From positions 44,531,769 to 44,595,768 of the forward strand of contig CM055903.1 in NCBI GenBank assembly GCA_029582155.1: a stretch of DNA of 64,000 bases, read 5' to 3'. Position numbers and translations under genes: made by a program. The notes beneath the pieces are model-generated. The model was not told where the DNA came from. It saw nothing but the letters and a program-made list of their open reading frames with translations, and did not search any database. The stretch comes from Panopea generosa. Its lineage: Eukaryota; Mollusca; Bivalvia; Adapedonta; Hiatellidae. Shown piece by piece: positions 58,901 to 64,000 of the stretch; the stretch's first letter is position 1, and every line of letters begins with the position of its first letter.

Positions 58901-61823
58901 ACTCAAGTACTGGTTAATCTTCCAGGATCCTAGAAAAGAGTAGTTACGTTAACTGATCATCTATAAGCATAAAAATGATATTAACTATTTAATCAACATA
59001 ACCAGAGTACAACTTTACAAAGCTTCTACTTTAACATAAATAAGAGCAAATCTTATAGGCTCTGAGCTCCTCTCACAATCAACCTAAAATAAATTAGTAT
59101 AAATGAATGTGGGGTTGAGTTTGACCTTTTATGTTTCCAGACACACTTACCTGCTCCTTGGTATGGAAGATGGAAGGATTTTGTTTATGGACCCTGTGAT
59201 CAAAGGGCAGAAGTACATGGAGTTTAAGGCTTCCAAAGATTCTGTAAGTCATTGTTTGATTTGAAAATATTGTAGCATACCCATCCCAATATGTTAATTT
59301 TGATTTCTTATTATAAACTTTGTAAGTAAATTCTTGACTTAATAAATAAATTTGATTAAAGTATTGTGGCATGTCTAACCCAATAAACTTATCTGTTGTT
59401 TTTTTTTGTCAGATACAAGACATGCGCCATGATGTGGCCCACAGCTGTTTGATCACAGTTTGTCGTCTGAAGACTTTGGTGATGATCCAGATATGGGGCC
59501 TGCCCCAGCTAGATGCCATGTACGAGCTGTACTGTGGCCCTGATATCACATGCTATGCCAGAGTGGTATGATGTTGCTGACATTCTGTTCTTACACTTTT
59601 CAAATTCTATATTCCTTTAATGTTCAATATCAAATTGTGCTGGATGCTAGAATTTGAAAATACATGTAATTATTTGTAAATGAGCTTGTGTAAATTAGAA
59701 TGTTGTTCTTGTGTGTTTTTTGTCAAAATTTAAATTCTGTCACCTCTGTCATTATAAATATTAGGAGATGGTTCCCACCACCCCTTGAAGTGTTTTTATT
59801 TGCTCTGAAAGCTGACTGATTTTTCAAAATGTGACCACTGAGTCTTGTAATACAATATATTTCTTCCCATCTACCTTAAAGGAATTTTTAACAGACCTTT
59901 TACATGATGTCCAATAATGCGGTCTTACCTTATATTATTGTGCCATTGATAATAATAACTATTACGTGCAAATCAGAATTTTTTGTTTATTGTTTAAAAT
60001 ATTTGAATGTTTTATCAGTTGAAAAACATTAAATTCACCCCTACTAGTTTAGTTTTGAGCATGTGGTCTAGTGGTAGAGTATTAGACCCAGGATCAGAAA
60101 GTTGTGGCCCCTCCTCCATGGCAATGTGTTTTGTCCAAGAGCAAGGTATTTTAGCTTCATATGCTAAGTACTGATTTTACCCATGAGGAGTTTTAGCATG
60201 TTGTAAGAACTGAGTTTGTAAAGCCTTTTTCATACTTAATTAAAAAATTGTACTCTAATACAATATCCAGTATTCATATAAAATTAAAGGACAGCCTCTA
60301 GTCTAAGACTCGACCTCAAATTTGAAAATATAAATGCAGATTTGGGGTAATATAGGTTACAGGTATTTACATTTGTTTTGTTATAAAGGAGTCCATTCAT
60401 TTTTGTGTTGAGCATGGAATAAAGTTTTATAACCTTGCACCTGGTGAATATTCACCTTAAAAGTACACGTACATGCAACCATCTTCTTTGACAAACCCAG
60501 ACATGGTAGATTTTTATGTTATGCTTGATGGATAAAAAGGACAGTTAGTGATATATGGTGTTTGCATTGCTTTACAGGGTTTGTCATTTCTGACTGGTCA
60601 CTCGTCTGGACAAATTAATCACTACTTTCTGGAACAAGTCGAGGATCTCGGCATGGTCAAATCTAAACGTAAGTACAGTTGAAACTCGTTTTTTCGATAT
60701 CGCTTGAGTTTATATTCCCGTAGTGTCAATATTTTTTGCCATCCCAAACTTTTCCCCTTCTTTGTGTTTGTAAATATATTCCATTTTACTCAATATTGTC
60801 TGTGTTGCTATAACTGATATCTCGATCCCAGTTTTTGTTCCCAATTGATCATATCACACCTTTAATTAATTGTTTGTCTCAATATAATTATTGTTGACAT
60901 AATTTTGTGTGTTTTTTTCCACGTCGTTTGAAAATCTACGTGTGCCATTTTTCACAGTTTGTTAAAGACACGACACTAAATACAGGTCAACTGTAAAGGT
61001 GTCGGTTTTAATGACAGACAGAATGTTGCAAATGTTGTGTCATCGAATTTGGTGATTGCATGTAAATTGTTTAATTATCATTTGATTCAATCAATAAGTC
61101 TCAACTTATATCTCAAACCACTGAGAAATTCAAGGAAGGACCCAGATATTTATATCAGCATTTATCACAGTGTAATTCAAACACACAGACCATAATATGA
61201 AAGTGAAAGTACAACTGACATATAGCAATTATCAGGTGATGGAAATAAATATTGATCTATAGACAAAATCTATGTCGATATTCGGATATCTCGATTTTTT
61301 TTGGCAGTCCCTCCATTATCGAGATAACCAGTTTCGACTGTAAATTTCTGTAACTTATGTTTAACTAAAATGAATTTAGTAAACTTTATTCATAATTTGC
61401 CATTATATAGCGGTTAGCCATGTAATACAATTGCCATATTTCTAGAGCTTTGAAACTTATTTTTGTAGCAAAAGGGTAAAATAAAGTTAAAAAAGTTAAA
61501 ATTCTGTAATCTCTGCTTATGAAAAAGGAATTAAAAATGTTTGTACAAATGATGATGATATGAATGTCAGATGTGTGAATTTTTTTATTACTACTAAATA
61601 ATATACAAATGGATGGCAATGACGATGATTTGTACAAAATATTATCTTTTTTTAGCAATACAAAATACTGATACATATGTAAATAGATTTGTTATGATTT
61701 CTTCCCCTTGACAGAGGAACCATCCTATGAGAGTGTAGTTGATGAAAACAGACGTCCAGAACACCAAGCTCCCCTTGTTGCCATGGATTCACTCCATACT
61801 CTAGGGTTATTTGTCACATGCAG
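30039..61823 (+). CDS. WD40-repeat protein, WDR97/WDR87-like (16 exons, 3' end outside window)
   Basis: Sixteen coding exons joined at GT-AG sites give 2258 bases with every phase consistent, at least 752 residues. CDS segments: 30081-30492, 31143-31229, 47859-47968, 49081-49200, 50692-50768, 51702-51839, 52341-52420, 54240-54405, 55876-56082, 56916-57077, 57817-57906, 58321-58473, 59141-59243, 59413-59565, 60578-60668, 61715-61823. Residues 1-135 are acidic and Ser-rich (DEEEDDEDRG). WD-type strands follow: GGVGGIKIW (about 245), EVKVWSL (345), TASLDGSIRMWSL (377-389), ITLWHL and DSSVRMF (465). No signal peptide or membrane segment is present. WD40 propellers are protein-binding scaffolds; the string of divergent blades and FLLITNREIWVYTTRTDPS recall WDR97/WDR87, large proteins linked to cilia. 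That assignment is from memory of the family and is moderate. Intron 2 is 16.6 kb. Confidence 0.85.
31143..31229 (+). CDS. WD40 gene exon 2
   Basis: Encodes residues 138-166 (VAYNGRMRQFVILDSKGITT then WKRDLVDPR), a first blade-like FVILDSKGITTWK strand. Flanked by ttatttacag and GAG|GTGATT, phase 1 on both sides. A 16.6-kb intron follows. Confidence 0.85.
32188..32430. mobile_element. piggyBac-like MITE with TTAA target duplication
   Basis: The element at 32192-32426 starts CCCTTTACTTCA and ends with its exact reverse complement, TGAAGTAAAGGG. TTAA flanks both sides (32188-32191 and 32427-32430). TTAA duplication and CCC ends define piggyBac-type elements; with 235 bp and no ORF it is non-autonomous. 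An internal hairpin (acagtgcagga ... tcctgcactgt) surrounds gttcagatt and its complement. A second copy lies at 46031-46252. Confidence 0.85.
32478..32660 (+). mobile_element. tRNA-derived SINE, family C
   Basis: Contains a B box (gcaagtttgatccccagctc), then ctccaaaacaacactcagta, acccaggaaa and the tail agctaaaatga. Matches the copy at 39237 in order and wording; the A box is degraded. Confidence 0.7.
33785..34370. repeat. Compound ATC-triplet tract
   Basis: Imperfect (atc)n and (acc)n with a longer-range repeat: atcaccaccattttcatcat recurs several times at spacings of roughly 60-75 bp. The His-, Ile- and Met-rich open frames here are products of the triplet repeat. Confidence 0.9.
34371..34844. 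other. Intron 2 sequence between ATC-triplet tracts
   Basis: No gene, splice-flanked exon or recognisable repeat seen. Confidence 0.4.
34845..34990. repeat. ATC-triplet microsatellite
   Basis: A purer (atc)n run (about 17 perfect units from 34850), then imperfect units. The poly-Asp frame on the minus strand is a by-product. Confidence 0.95.
35400..35605 (+). mobile_element. tRNA-derived SINE, family D
   Basis: Contains a B box (atgttcgagtcccc), then cttcctccaccaataatact, tttgaaatgtgttgaaaatg, and ends tatttaacccaataccaaaa. Same tail as the antisense copy at 54517-54790. Confidence 0.6.
35680..38205. repeat. 29-bp minisatellite, about 85 units, with dimer-type higher-order variants
   Basis: The unit contains cagcagtggttagtttgact then gagacatct (29 bp). 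A variant ending gacttatttatct is in all of about 13 occurrences followed by a unit reading cagcagtgaatagtt, so these two travel as a 58-bp dimer. Another variant carries cactagtgg in place of cagcagtgg and clusters at 37060-37140 and 37930-38060. The array lies within intron 2 of the WD40 gene. Confidence 0.95.
39237..39425 (+). mobile_element. tRNA-derived SINE, family C, best-preserved copy
   Basis: The A box region reads ggggcagtagtgtaatggat and the B box region gtgggtttgatccccagctc. It continues through aaaacaacactcagtattgg and cccaggaagcagact to the tail gagctaaaatgaattagaat. Confidence 0.8.
41041..41255. mobile_element. Degraded relative of the small TIR element at 29421
   Basis: Starts near gtttgctgcatttccctgcc and ends near gaagacagcaaacaaatatt. 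gtttgctg and cagcaaac form the ends. The interior resembles 29440-29600 in order (aaaatgc.g.ctac, caaaactttttt, cctacctacc). Confidence 0.45.
41649..41935 (+). mobile_element. SINE, family B, with five tandem B boxes
   Basis: The head is gtggtcatgtgttagagcat. The B-box segment (gttcgatcctccaccacggt plus gg) is repeated with an exact 22-bp period, gatcctcc-type starts at 41707, 41729, 41751, 41773 and 41795. The body then runs on normally to gtactggttc-type text (agcactggttctacccagat) and ends gtaaaataacttgaataata. Confidence 0.8.
42355..42660. repeat. Degenerate AT-rich repeat
   Basis: Irregular repeats of ttaattgatttatatttgag at about 25-35 bp spacing. No coding potential. Confidence 0.7.
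42661..45430. other. Intron 2 of the WD40 gene, late part
   Basis: Mostly unique AT-rich sequence. 43885-44025 is a degraded relative of the duplicated repeat at 6160-6800. A tRNA-like antisense piece at 43440-43525 (gattgaactcacaatctttc) is a probable SINE remnant. Confidence 0.4.
45437..45660 (+). mobile_element. tRNA-derived SINE, family A
   Basis: A box region ctagctctgtcagcacatct, B box gtcatgagtttgaatccctg. Body: atgatgattgatatacgaca, then tctctcactg, cttgctgagatgg and a T-rich end. A second family-A copy starts 15 bp further on in the same orientation. Confidence 0.75.
45673..45963 (+). mobile_element. tRNA-derived SINE, family A, best-preserved copy
   Basis: Head: gattagctcagtcggttact (A box) and gtcgtgagttcgaatccccc (B box). 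Body: cagtctccgtgatgattgat, gagatggggtgtgcttgagt, aactgatcgtctgttagccc and gatggcataaaaatgacgct. Tail: aaatcaactcaatcaat. The tRNA-like part lacks a closing acceptor stem, so it is a SINE head and not a tRNA gene. Confidence 0.85.
46027..46256. mobile_element. piggyBac-like MITE, second copy
   Basis: TTAA then CCCTTTACTCCA at 46031; the right end is TTAAGTAAAGGG (to 46252). It follows the 32192 copy closely through cgcgttttcccgcaccattc and acagtgcaggaagagttcag. The right-hand TTAA has changed to TTTT. Confidence 0.75.
46660..46815. mobile_element. Tc1/mariner-like MITE, degraded copy
   Basis: Shares cttaagcagtcacatttgca, gcaacaacctgtcttaaaag and ttaagacaggtttg with the copy at 55337. The left end is eroded. 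Confidence 0.65.
46979..47003. repeat. Poly-A tract
   Basis: About 24 consecutive A, following a stretch without a recognisable retroelement body. Confidence 0.8.
47308..47466 (+). mobile_element. SINE, family B, 5'-truncated
   Basis: Contains atcctccaccttggctttgt, cggttcaacccaggaagact, tttgagcatgatttttctaa and the end ttgtaagaacttgtttcgca. The A box is missing. Confidence 0.65.
47859..47968 (+). CDS. WD40 gene exon 3
   Basis: Acceptor ctttttttccag. Encodes residues 167-203 (VRRALQFPKYEYRLIMNIVY, ending CYFALGKDFSVK), ending in phase 0 before gtaata. Confidence 0.85.
49081..49200 (+). CDS. WD40 gene exon 4
   Basis: Acceptor gtttttgcag. Encodes residues 204-243 (VLNRDFEETCSVHTDMRSVL to ITGGVGGIK). 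The blade motif GGIK|IW is split across intron 4. Both junctions are phase 0. Confidence 0.85.
49362..49800 (+). mobile_element. SINE, family C, split by a family-A SINE
   Basis: The 5' part (49362-49509) runs from gggcagtagtgcagtggaaa to the sequence before the insertion. The 3' part resumes at 49753 with ctcttagcttacttcacaat and ends agctaaaatgaattacgagt. The interruption is the family-A copy at 49510-49739. Confidence 0.85.
49497..49752 (+). mobile_element. SINE, family A, nested, with 13-bp target duplication
   Basis: The body at 49510-49739 carries the A box gattagctcagttgattacg, B box gtcgtgagttcaaatccccg and tail attcaatcaatcaatcaat. It is flanked by tgtaacatataag at 49497-49509 and again at 49740-49752, a perfect 13-bp target-site duplication typical of LINE-mediated insertion. 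It must be younger than the family-C SINE it interrupts. Confidence 0.92.
50055..50228 (-). mobile_element. SINE, family C, antisense
   Basis: Reverse complement contains GTGTGGTGGATAGAGTGTTGG (head), GGGGGTTCAATCCCCAGCTT (B box), TACTGGTTCTATCCAGGAAG and an AGCTTTGAGC tail. Confidence 0.75.
50461..50662 (+). mobile_element. SINE, family B
   Basis: B box gtcatcagtttgatccttcg, then ccatggctacgcatggtgtc, ttgagaaagacactttatcc, actggttctacccaggaaga and the end gtaaaataaaa. It ends about 30 bp before the acceptor of exon 5. Confidence 0.75.
50692..50768 (+). CDS. WD40 gene exon 5
   Basis: Encodes residues 244-268 (IWQFQQAAGKAFTELKPLAN then YELRL), completing the IKIW strand. Acceptor attttttgcag, donor CAA|GTAAGT, phase 2. 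Confidence 0.85.
51190..51475 (+). mobile_element. SINE, family A
   Basis: Head gcgtggttggctcagtaggt and B box gtcgttagtttgaatctcac; then ctccatgatgattgatacac, aagtgggaaaattatcagtt and cttgatggcataaatgacac. Confidence 0.75.
51702..51839 (+). CDS. WD40 gene exon 6
   Basis: Encodes residues 269-314 (ETLPNVGGSWVKRVDLDYNL to DLHVYDLSGKLLFKFE). CCSDTDLHVYDLSG is a blade end. Donor AAG|GTTTGT, phase 2. Confidence 0.85.
52341..52420 (+). CDS. WD40 gene exon 7
   Basis: Encodes residues 315-341 (RAHTMSITGCCFSMSAKVLI to TSSVDSE), the AH...TGCCFS...LITSS pattern of a WD blade. Donor AAG|GTAAGG, phase 1. Confidence 0.85.
52440..54030. mobile_element. Composite tandem element (period about 167 bp) with ATGCCC/GGGCAT ends
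   Basis: The left end is ttatgcccac and the right end agggggcatg, weak inverted ends. Inside, 7-9 units with a period near 167 bp share aatgatcaacataacatgac, gagtaagacccacacc, ctcaaaggtcaaggtcac and ggcctgtaactttgtcatgc; units decay toward the right. Each well-kept unit carries AGGTCAAGGTCA. It fills most of intron 7 of the WD40 gene. Such arrays are widespread in bivalves; the transposon class is unclear to me. Confidence 0.75.
54240..54405 (+). CDS. WD40 gene exon 8: canonical WD repeat
   Basis: Encodes residues 342-396. It completes VKVWSL and holds a whole canonical repeat: FRGHSRAVTGLLLHP, IITASLDGSIRMWSL. This is the clearest WD40 unit in the protein. Donor ACAT|GTAAGC, phase 2. Confidence 0.9.
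54517..54790 (-). mobile_element. SINE, family D, antisense, with long T tract
   Basis: A run of about 20 T (54522-54541) corresponds to the poly-A tail, then gttaaacgccattttcaaca, gtggaggaagacgtcagact and a B-box complement (gcaggactcaaacctaagac). It lies directly beside the antisense family-A SINE. Confidence 0.75.
54795..55012 (-). mobile_element. SINE, family A, antisense
   Basis: Complement strings: acccagtactcaagcacact, ctcaacaagtaactgataac, gacgaatgaaagtg, ggattcaaactcacaaccac (B box) and gctaacggggcccggctc (A-box end). Confidence 0.8.
55335..55520. mobile_element. Tc1/mariner-like MITE, intact ends with TA duplication
   Basis: The element at 55337-55518 begins CAGTCAAACCTGT and ends ACAGGTTTGACTG, perfect 13-bp inverted ends, flanked by TA on both sides. 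No ORF. Internal text repeats the ends imperfectly (acctgtcttaaaaggccac), which makes the family easy to recognise at 29783, 46660 and 58481. Confidence 0.88.
55876..56082 (+). CDS. WD40 gene exon 9
   Basis: Encodes residues 397-465 (MIVVSADGVMWMGLTDDKLL; ISTCRNITLWHLNNF; TTRVLAVGDDS). The TLWHL and DDS|SVRMF strands mark two further blades. Donor TAG|GTAGGT at 56083, phase 2. Confidence 0.85.
56108..56312 (+). mobile_element. SINE, family B, well preserved
   Basis: Head agcacatggtccagtggtag (A box), B-box region gtgttgtgcatttcatcctc, ccaccatggctttgtgttgt, tccttgagcaagacatctgc, tagtactggttctagccagg and tail cagtctatgtaaaataaaca. It begins 25 bp after the donor of exon 9. Confidence 0.8.
56500..56740. 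repeat. Two units of a dispersed tandem repeat
   Basis: tttctgttcaataatttcaa at 56518 and atttccgttcaataaattaa at 56660 start two units about 142 bp apart, both with ttgaatgaaaca or ttgattgaaaca and a gatgaagg or gatgatgg end. One carries gatcaaggtcac. Confidence 0.6.
56916..57077 (+). CDS. WD40 gene exon 10
   Basis: Encodes residues 466-519 (SVRMFTRSNRKNITTVLPPP; VCYSREKNAAFLLI; NREIWVYTT). The FLL-x4-E-x2-VYTTRTD passage is the one that most recalls WDR87/WDR97. Phase 2 at both ends. Confidence 0.85.
57817..57906 (+). CDS. WD40 gene exon 11
   Basis: Encodes residues 520-549 (RTDPSCRIAKWDVHDLQMP then YISGDTSNLPP). Acceptor tttttgcag, donor TGG|GTGAGT. Confidence 0.8.
58321..58473 (+). CDS. 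WD40 gene exon 12
   Basis: Encodes residues 550-600 (GVVIQPPSQSMSTHRATENG; CSLCILNSTAMMWTDEGL). The donor AAG|GTATGT is followed after one more base by the end of a MITE (see 58481). Confidence 0.8.
58481..58630. mobile_element. Tc1/mariner-like MITE directly beyond the exon 12 donor
   Basis: Begins cagtcaaacatgtttaaagc one base after the donor hexamer GTATGT (58474-58479) and continues with agtggccctttaagacaggt and gttgcttaata to gacaagtgactgcataatag. The right end is eroded and the expected left TA is now TG. Confidence 0.7.
58738..58995 (+). mobile_element. SINE, family A
   Basis: Head caagttagcccagttggtag, B box gtcatgagtttgaaaacccg, then ctccgtgatgatgtcatttg, cttgcagagatagggtgtac and aactgatcatctataagcat. 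Confidence 0.75.
59141..59243 (+). CDS. WD40 gene exon 13
   Basis: Encodes residues 601-635 (RHTYLLLGMEDGRILFMDPV, then KGQKYMEFKASKDS). LLLGMEDGRILFMDP is a degenerate blade strand. Ends in phase 0 before gtaagt. Confidence 0.85.
59413..59565 (+). CDS. WD40 gene exon 14
   Basis: Encodes residues 636-686 (IQDMRHDVAHSCLITVCRLK; MIQIWGLPQLDAMYELYCG). MIQIWGLP is a WD-like strand. The preceding intron is only 169 bp. Phase 0 both sides. Confidence 0.85.
60058..60248 (+). mobile_element. SINE, family B
   Basis: Head agcatgtggtctagtggtag, then tattagacccaggatcagaa, cctcctccatggcaatgtgt, tccaagagcaaggtatttta, and a tail ttgtaagaactgagtttgta. Confidence 0.75.
60578..60668 (+). CDS. WD40 gene exon 15
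   Basis: Encodes residues 687-716 (GLSFLTGHSSGQINHYFLEQ, then VEDLGMVKSK). The donor AAC|GTAAGT shares its last T with the TA target site of a MITE. Confidence 0.85.
60674..61342. mobile_element. Tc1/mariner-like non-autonomous element at the exon 15 donor
   Basis: The element at 60676-61340 starts CAGTTGAAACTCGTT and ends AACCAGTTTCGACTG, with TA on both sides (60674-60675 and 61341-61342). Sub-terminal parts also pair (tcgatatcgcttgag against ttatcgagata). At 665 bp with no ORF, it is non-autonomous. The left TA uses the sixth base of the exon 15 donor GTAAGT. Confidence 0.82.
61715..61823 (+). CDS. WD40 gene exon 16, parent of the 67-bp tandem array
   Basis: Encodes residues 717-752 (QEPSYESVVDENRRPEHQAP; LVAMDSLHTLGLFVTC), the first strands of a WD repeat whose DG-x-IKIW part must lie in the next exon, outside the window. 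Donor GCAG|GTAAGC at 61824, phase 2. Read-through would give an immediate TAA. The last 60-odd bases plus the donor recur in tandem downstream. Confidence 0.85.
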
Positions 61824-63575
61824 GTAAGCACAAAGCCTCCCTTGTTGCCATGGATTCACTCCATACTCTAGGGTTATTTGTCACATGCAGGTAAGTACAA
61901 GGCCCCCTTGTTGCCATATATTCACTCCATACTCTAGGGTTATTTGTCACATGCAGGTAAGTACAAGGCCTCCCATGTTGCCATGGATTCACTCCATATT
62001 CTTGGGTTATTTGTCACATGCAGGTAAGCACAAAGCCTCCTTTGTTGCCATAAATGCACTCCATACTCTAGGGTTATTTGTCACATGAAGGTAAGCACAA
62101 AGCCTCCTTTGTTGCCATGGATTCACTCAATACTCTAAGGTTATTTGTCACATGCAGGTAAGTACAAGGCCCCCTTGTTGTCATGGATTCACTCCATACT
62201 CTTGGGTTATTTGTCACATGAAGGTAAGCACAAAGCCTCCTTTGTTGCCATGGATGCACTCCATACTCTAGGGTTATTTGTCACATGAAGGTAAGCACAA
62301 AGCCTCCTTTGTTGCCATGGATGCACTCCATACTCTAGGGTTATTTGTCACATGCAGGTAAGCACAAAGCCTCCTTTGTTGCCATGGATTCACTCCATAC
62401 TCTAGGGTTATTTGTCACATGCAGGTAAGTACAAGGCCTCCCTTGTTGCCATGGATCCACTCCATACTCTAGGGTTATTTGTCACATGCAGGTAAGTACA
62501 ATGCCTCCCTTGTTGCCATGGATTCACTCCATACTCTTGGGTTATTTGTCACATGAAGGTAAGCACAAAGCCTCCTTTGTTGCCATGGATGCACTCCATA
62601 CGCTAGGGTTATTTGTCACATGAAGGTAAGCACAAAGCCTCCTTTGTTGCCATGGATTCACTCCATACTCTTGGGTTATTTGTCACATGCAGGTAAGTAC
62701 AAGGCCTCCCTTGTTGCCATGGATCCACTCCATACTCTAGGGTTATTTGCCACATGCAGGTAAGTTCAAGGCCTCCCTTGTTGCCATGAATTCACTCCAT
62801 ACTCTTGGGTTATTTGTCACATGAAGGTAAGCACAAGGCCTCCTTTGTTGCCATGGATGCACTCCATACTCTAGGGTTATTTGTCACATGAAGGTAAGCA
62901 CAAGGCCTCCTTTGTTGCCATGGATGCACTCCATACTCTAGGGTTATTTGTCACATGCAGGTAAGTACAAGGCCTCCCTTGTTGCCATGGATCCACTCCA
63001 TACTCTAGGGTTATTTGCCACATGCAGGTAAGTACAAGGCCTCCCTTGTTGCCATGGATTCACTCCATACTCTAGGGTTATTTGTCACATGAAGGTAAGC
63101 ACAAAGCCTCCTTTGTTGCCATGGATGCACTCCATACTCTAGGGTTATTTGTCACATGAAGGTAAGCACAAAGCCTCCTTTGTTGCCATGGATGCACTCC
63201 ATACTCTAGGGTTATTTGTCACATGCAGGTAAGTAGGAGGCCTTTCTTGTTGACATGGATTAACTCCATACTCTAGGGTTATTTGTCACATGCAGGTAAG
63301 CATAAGGCCTCCTTTGTTGCCATTGATGCACTCAATAATTTAGGGTTATTTGTCACATGCAGGTTAGCACGAGACCTCTGTTGTTGCCATGGATTCACTC
63401 AATACTCTAGGGTTATTTGTCACATGCAGGTAAGCTTGAGGACTCTCTTGTTGCCATGGATTCACTCCATACTCTAGGGTTTTTGTCACATGCAGGTAAG
63501 TACAAGGCCTTTTTTTGTTGCCATGAACTCACCCCATACTCTTGGGTTGTATGCAGGTAAGCATGATGCCTTTCT
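61824..63575 (+). repeat. 67-bp tandem array derived from the 3' end of exon 16 and its splice donor
   Basis: About 26 units of 67 bp (some 66), each reading gtaag(t/c)acaa, a(a/g)gcctccc or similar, ttgttgccatggattcactc and tagggttatttgtcacatg(c/a)ag. The parent is exon 16 at 61762-61823 (caccaagctccccttgttgc ... acatgcag) plus the donor at 61824. Donor-like gtaag follows nearly every unit (gttag in one). Two subtypes, gcag|gtaagt and gaag|gtaagc, alternate as pairs (two of each) from 62425 to about 63295, giving a 268-bp higher-order unit. The array lies in the intron after exon 16. Confidence 0.93.
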
Positions 63576-64000
63576 TGTTTGCCATAGGTTCATTACATAG
63601 TCTAGTGTCGAAACTCGTTATGATGAATTCCCTGGGACCATAAAAATAATTCGAAATATCCTAAGTTGGTTTTATCAGGAGTCTATTTTTGTGCAACTTA
63701 TTACCATTACCCGACCCACTTCATAAATCATTGAAAACATACATGTTGTACATGTAAATACCTCCGTTTGTTGATTTTTTACTCAATACAACATGTTGCT
63801 GTTATATTTACACATGATATAAAATTTAGTTATATTGATGAGTACTGTGGATATATCTTAAATTATGGTAAATTTTACTATTTACATGCATCATTTTCTT
63901 CTACCTAAACATATGTTGTGCGTTGTTATCCATGTGTAAACTAATTGTCTATTTGCCCAGTGCGTGAACATTGTATATTTTTAAGTGTGATATAATAGAT
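63576..64000. other. Intron sequence at right edge with a MITE remnant
   Basis: 63604-63700 begins gtgtcgaaactcgttatgat and resembles the ends of the element at 60676, a partial Tc1/mariner-like copy. The next exon of the WD40 gene is not reached. Confidence 0.5.

Noticed and set aside
61807-63477. Open frames across the 67-bp array as extra coding repeats
   Set aside because: Their frames do not continue exon 16 (its frame stops at once after the donor) and 67 bp shifts frame at every unit.

Overview
The window is animal nuclear DNA, AT-rich, with long introns, and dense in SINEs, LINE fragments, small DNA transposons and minisatellites. The LINE and SINE types, the repeats carrying AGGTCA half-sites and the overall texture suggest a bivalve mollusc. 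This is an inference from style, not from a marker gene.

Layout. 1-2040: a small hairpin element, then a 54-bp minisatellite. 2616-2885: a decayed copy of the histone chaperone SET. 5500-7985: an antisense SINE, a diverged 343-bp direct duplication and the 3' end of a LINE. 8168-8256 and 11396-11467: two strong inverted repeats. 10340-13740, minus strand: a putative two-exon gene for a small secreted peptide with CCAAT and TATA boxes, supported by splice phase but not recognised. 17520-19120, minus strand: a decayed copy of an abundant, unclassified, Cys-rich invertebrate gene family, followed by a 45-bp Thr/Val/Glu-type minisatellite. 21033-22850, minus strand: two more LINE fragments. 23990-25592: a 60-bp minisatellite that runs straight into a nearly complete but broken LINE (25600-29418).

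30039 to the right edge, plus strand: the one clearly functional gene. Sixteen coding exons encode at least 752 residues of a WD40-repeat protein resembling the WDR97/WDR87 group. Every splice junction keeps phase. The gene starts at 30081 and is cut by the window edge. Its 16.6-kb second intron holds a 2.5-kb minisatellite of 29-bp units, two ATC-triplet tracts, SINEs and a TTAA-flanked MITE. Later introns hold at least four tRNA-derived SINE families, Tc1/mariner-like MITEs and a tandem element with a period near 167 bp.

The most striking observation is at the right end. The last 60-odd bases of exon 16, together with its 5' splice site, have been amplified into about 26 tandem copies of 67 bp (61824-63575). 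Each copy carries an exon-like sequence and nearly all a GTAAG donor. The array is organised in four-copy higher-order units. Reading past the first donor meets an immediate in-frame stop, so only the first donor keeps the protein open. Two other introns of the same gene carry MITEs whose ends lie 1-2 bases beyond the donor hexamer. No CRISPR array, complete tRNA gene, rRNA gene or LTR element was found.
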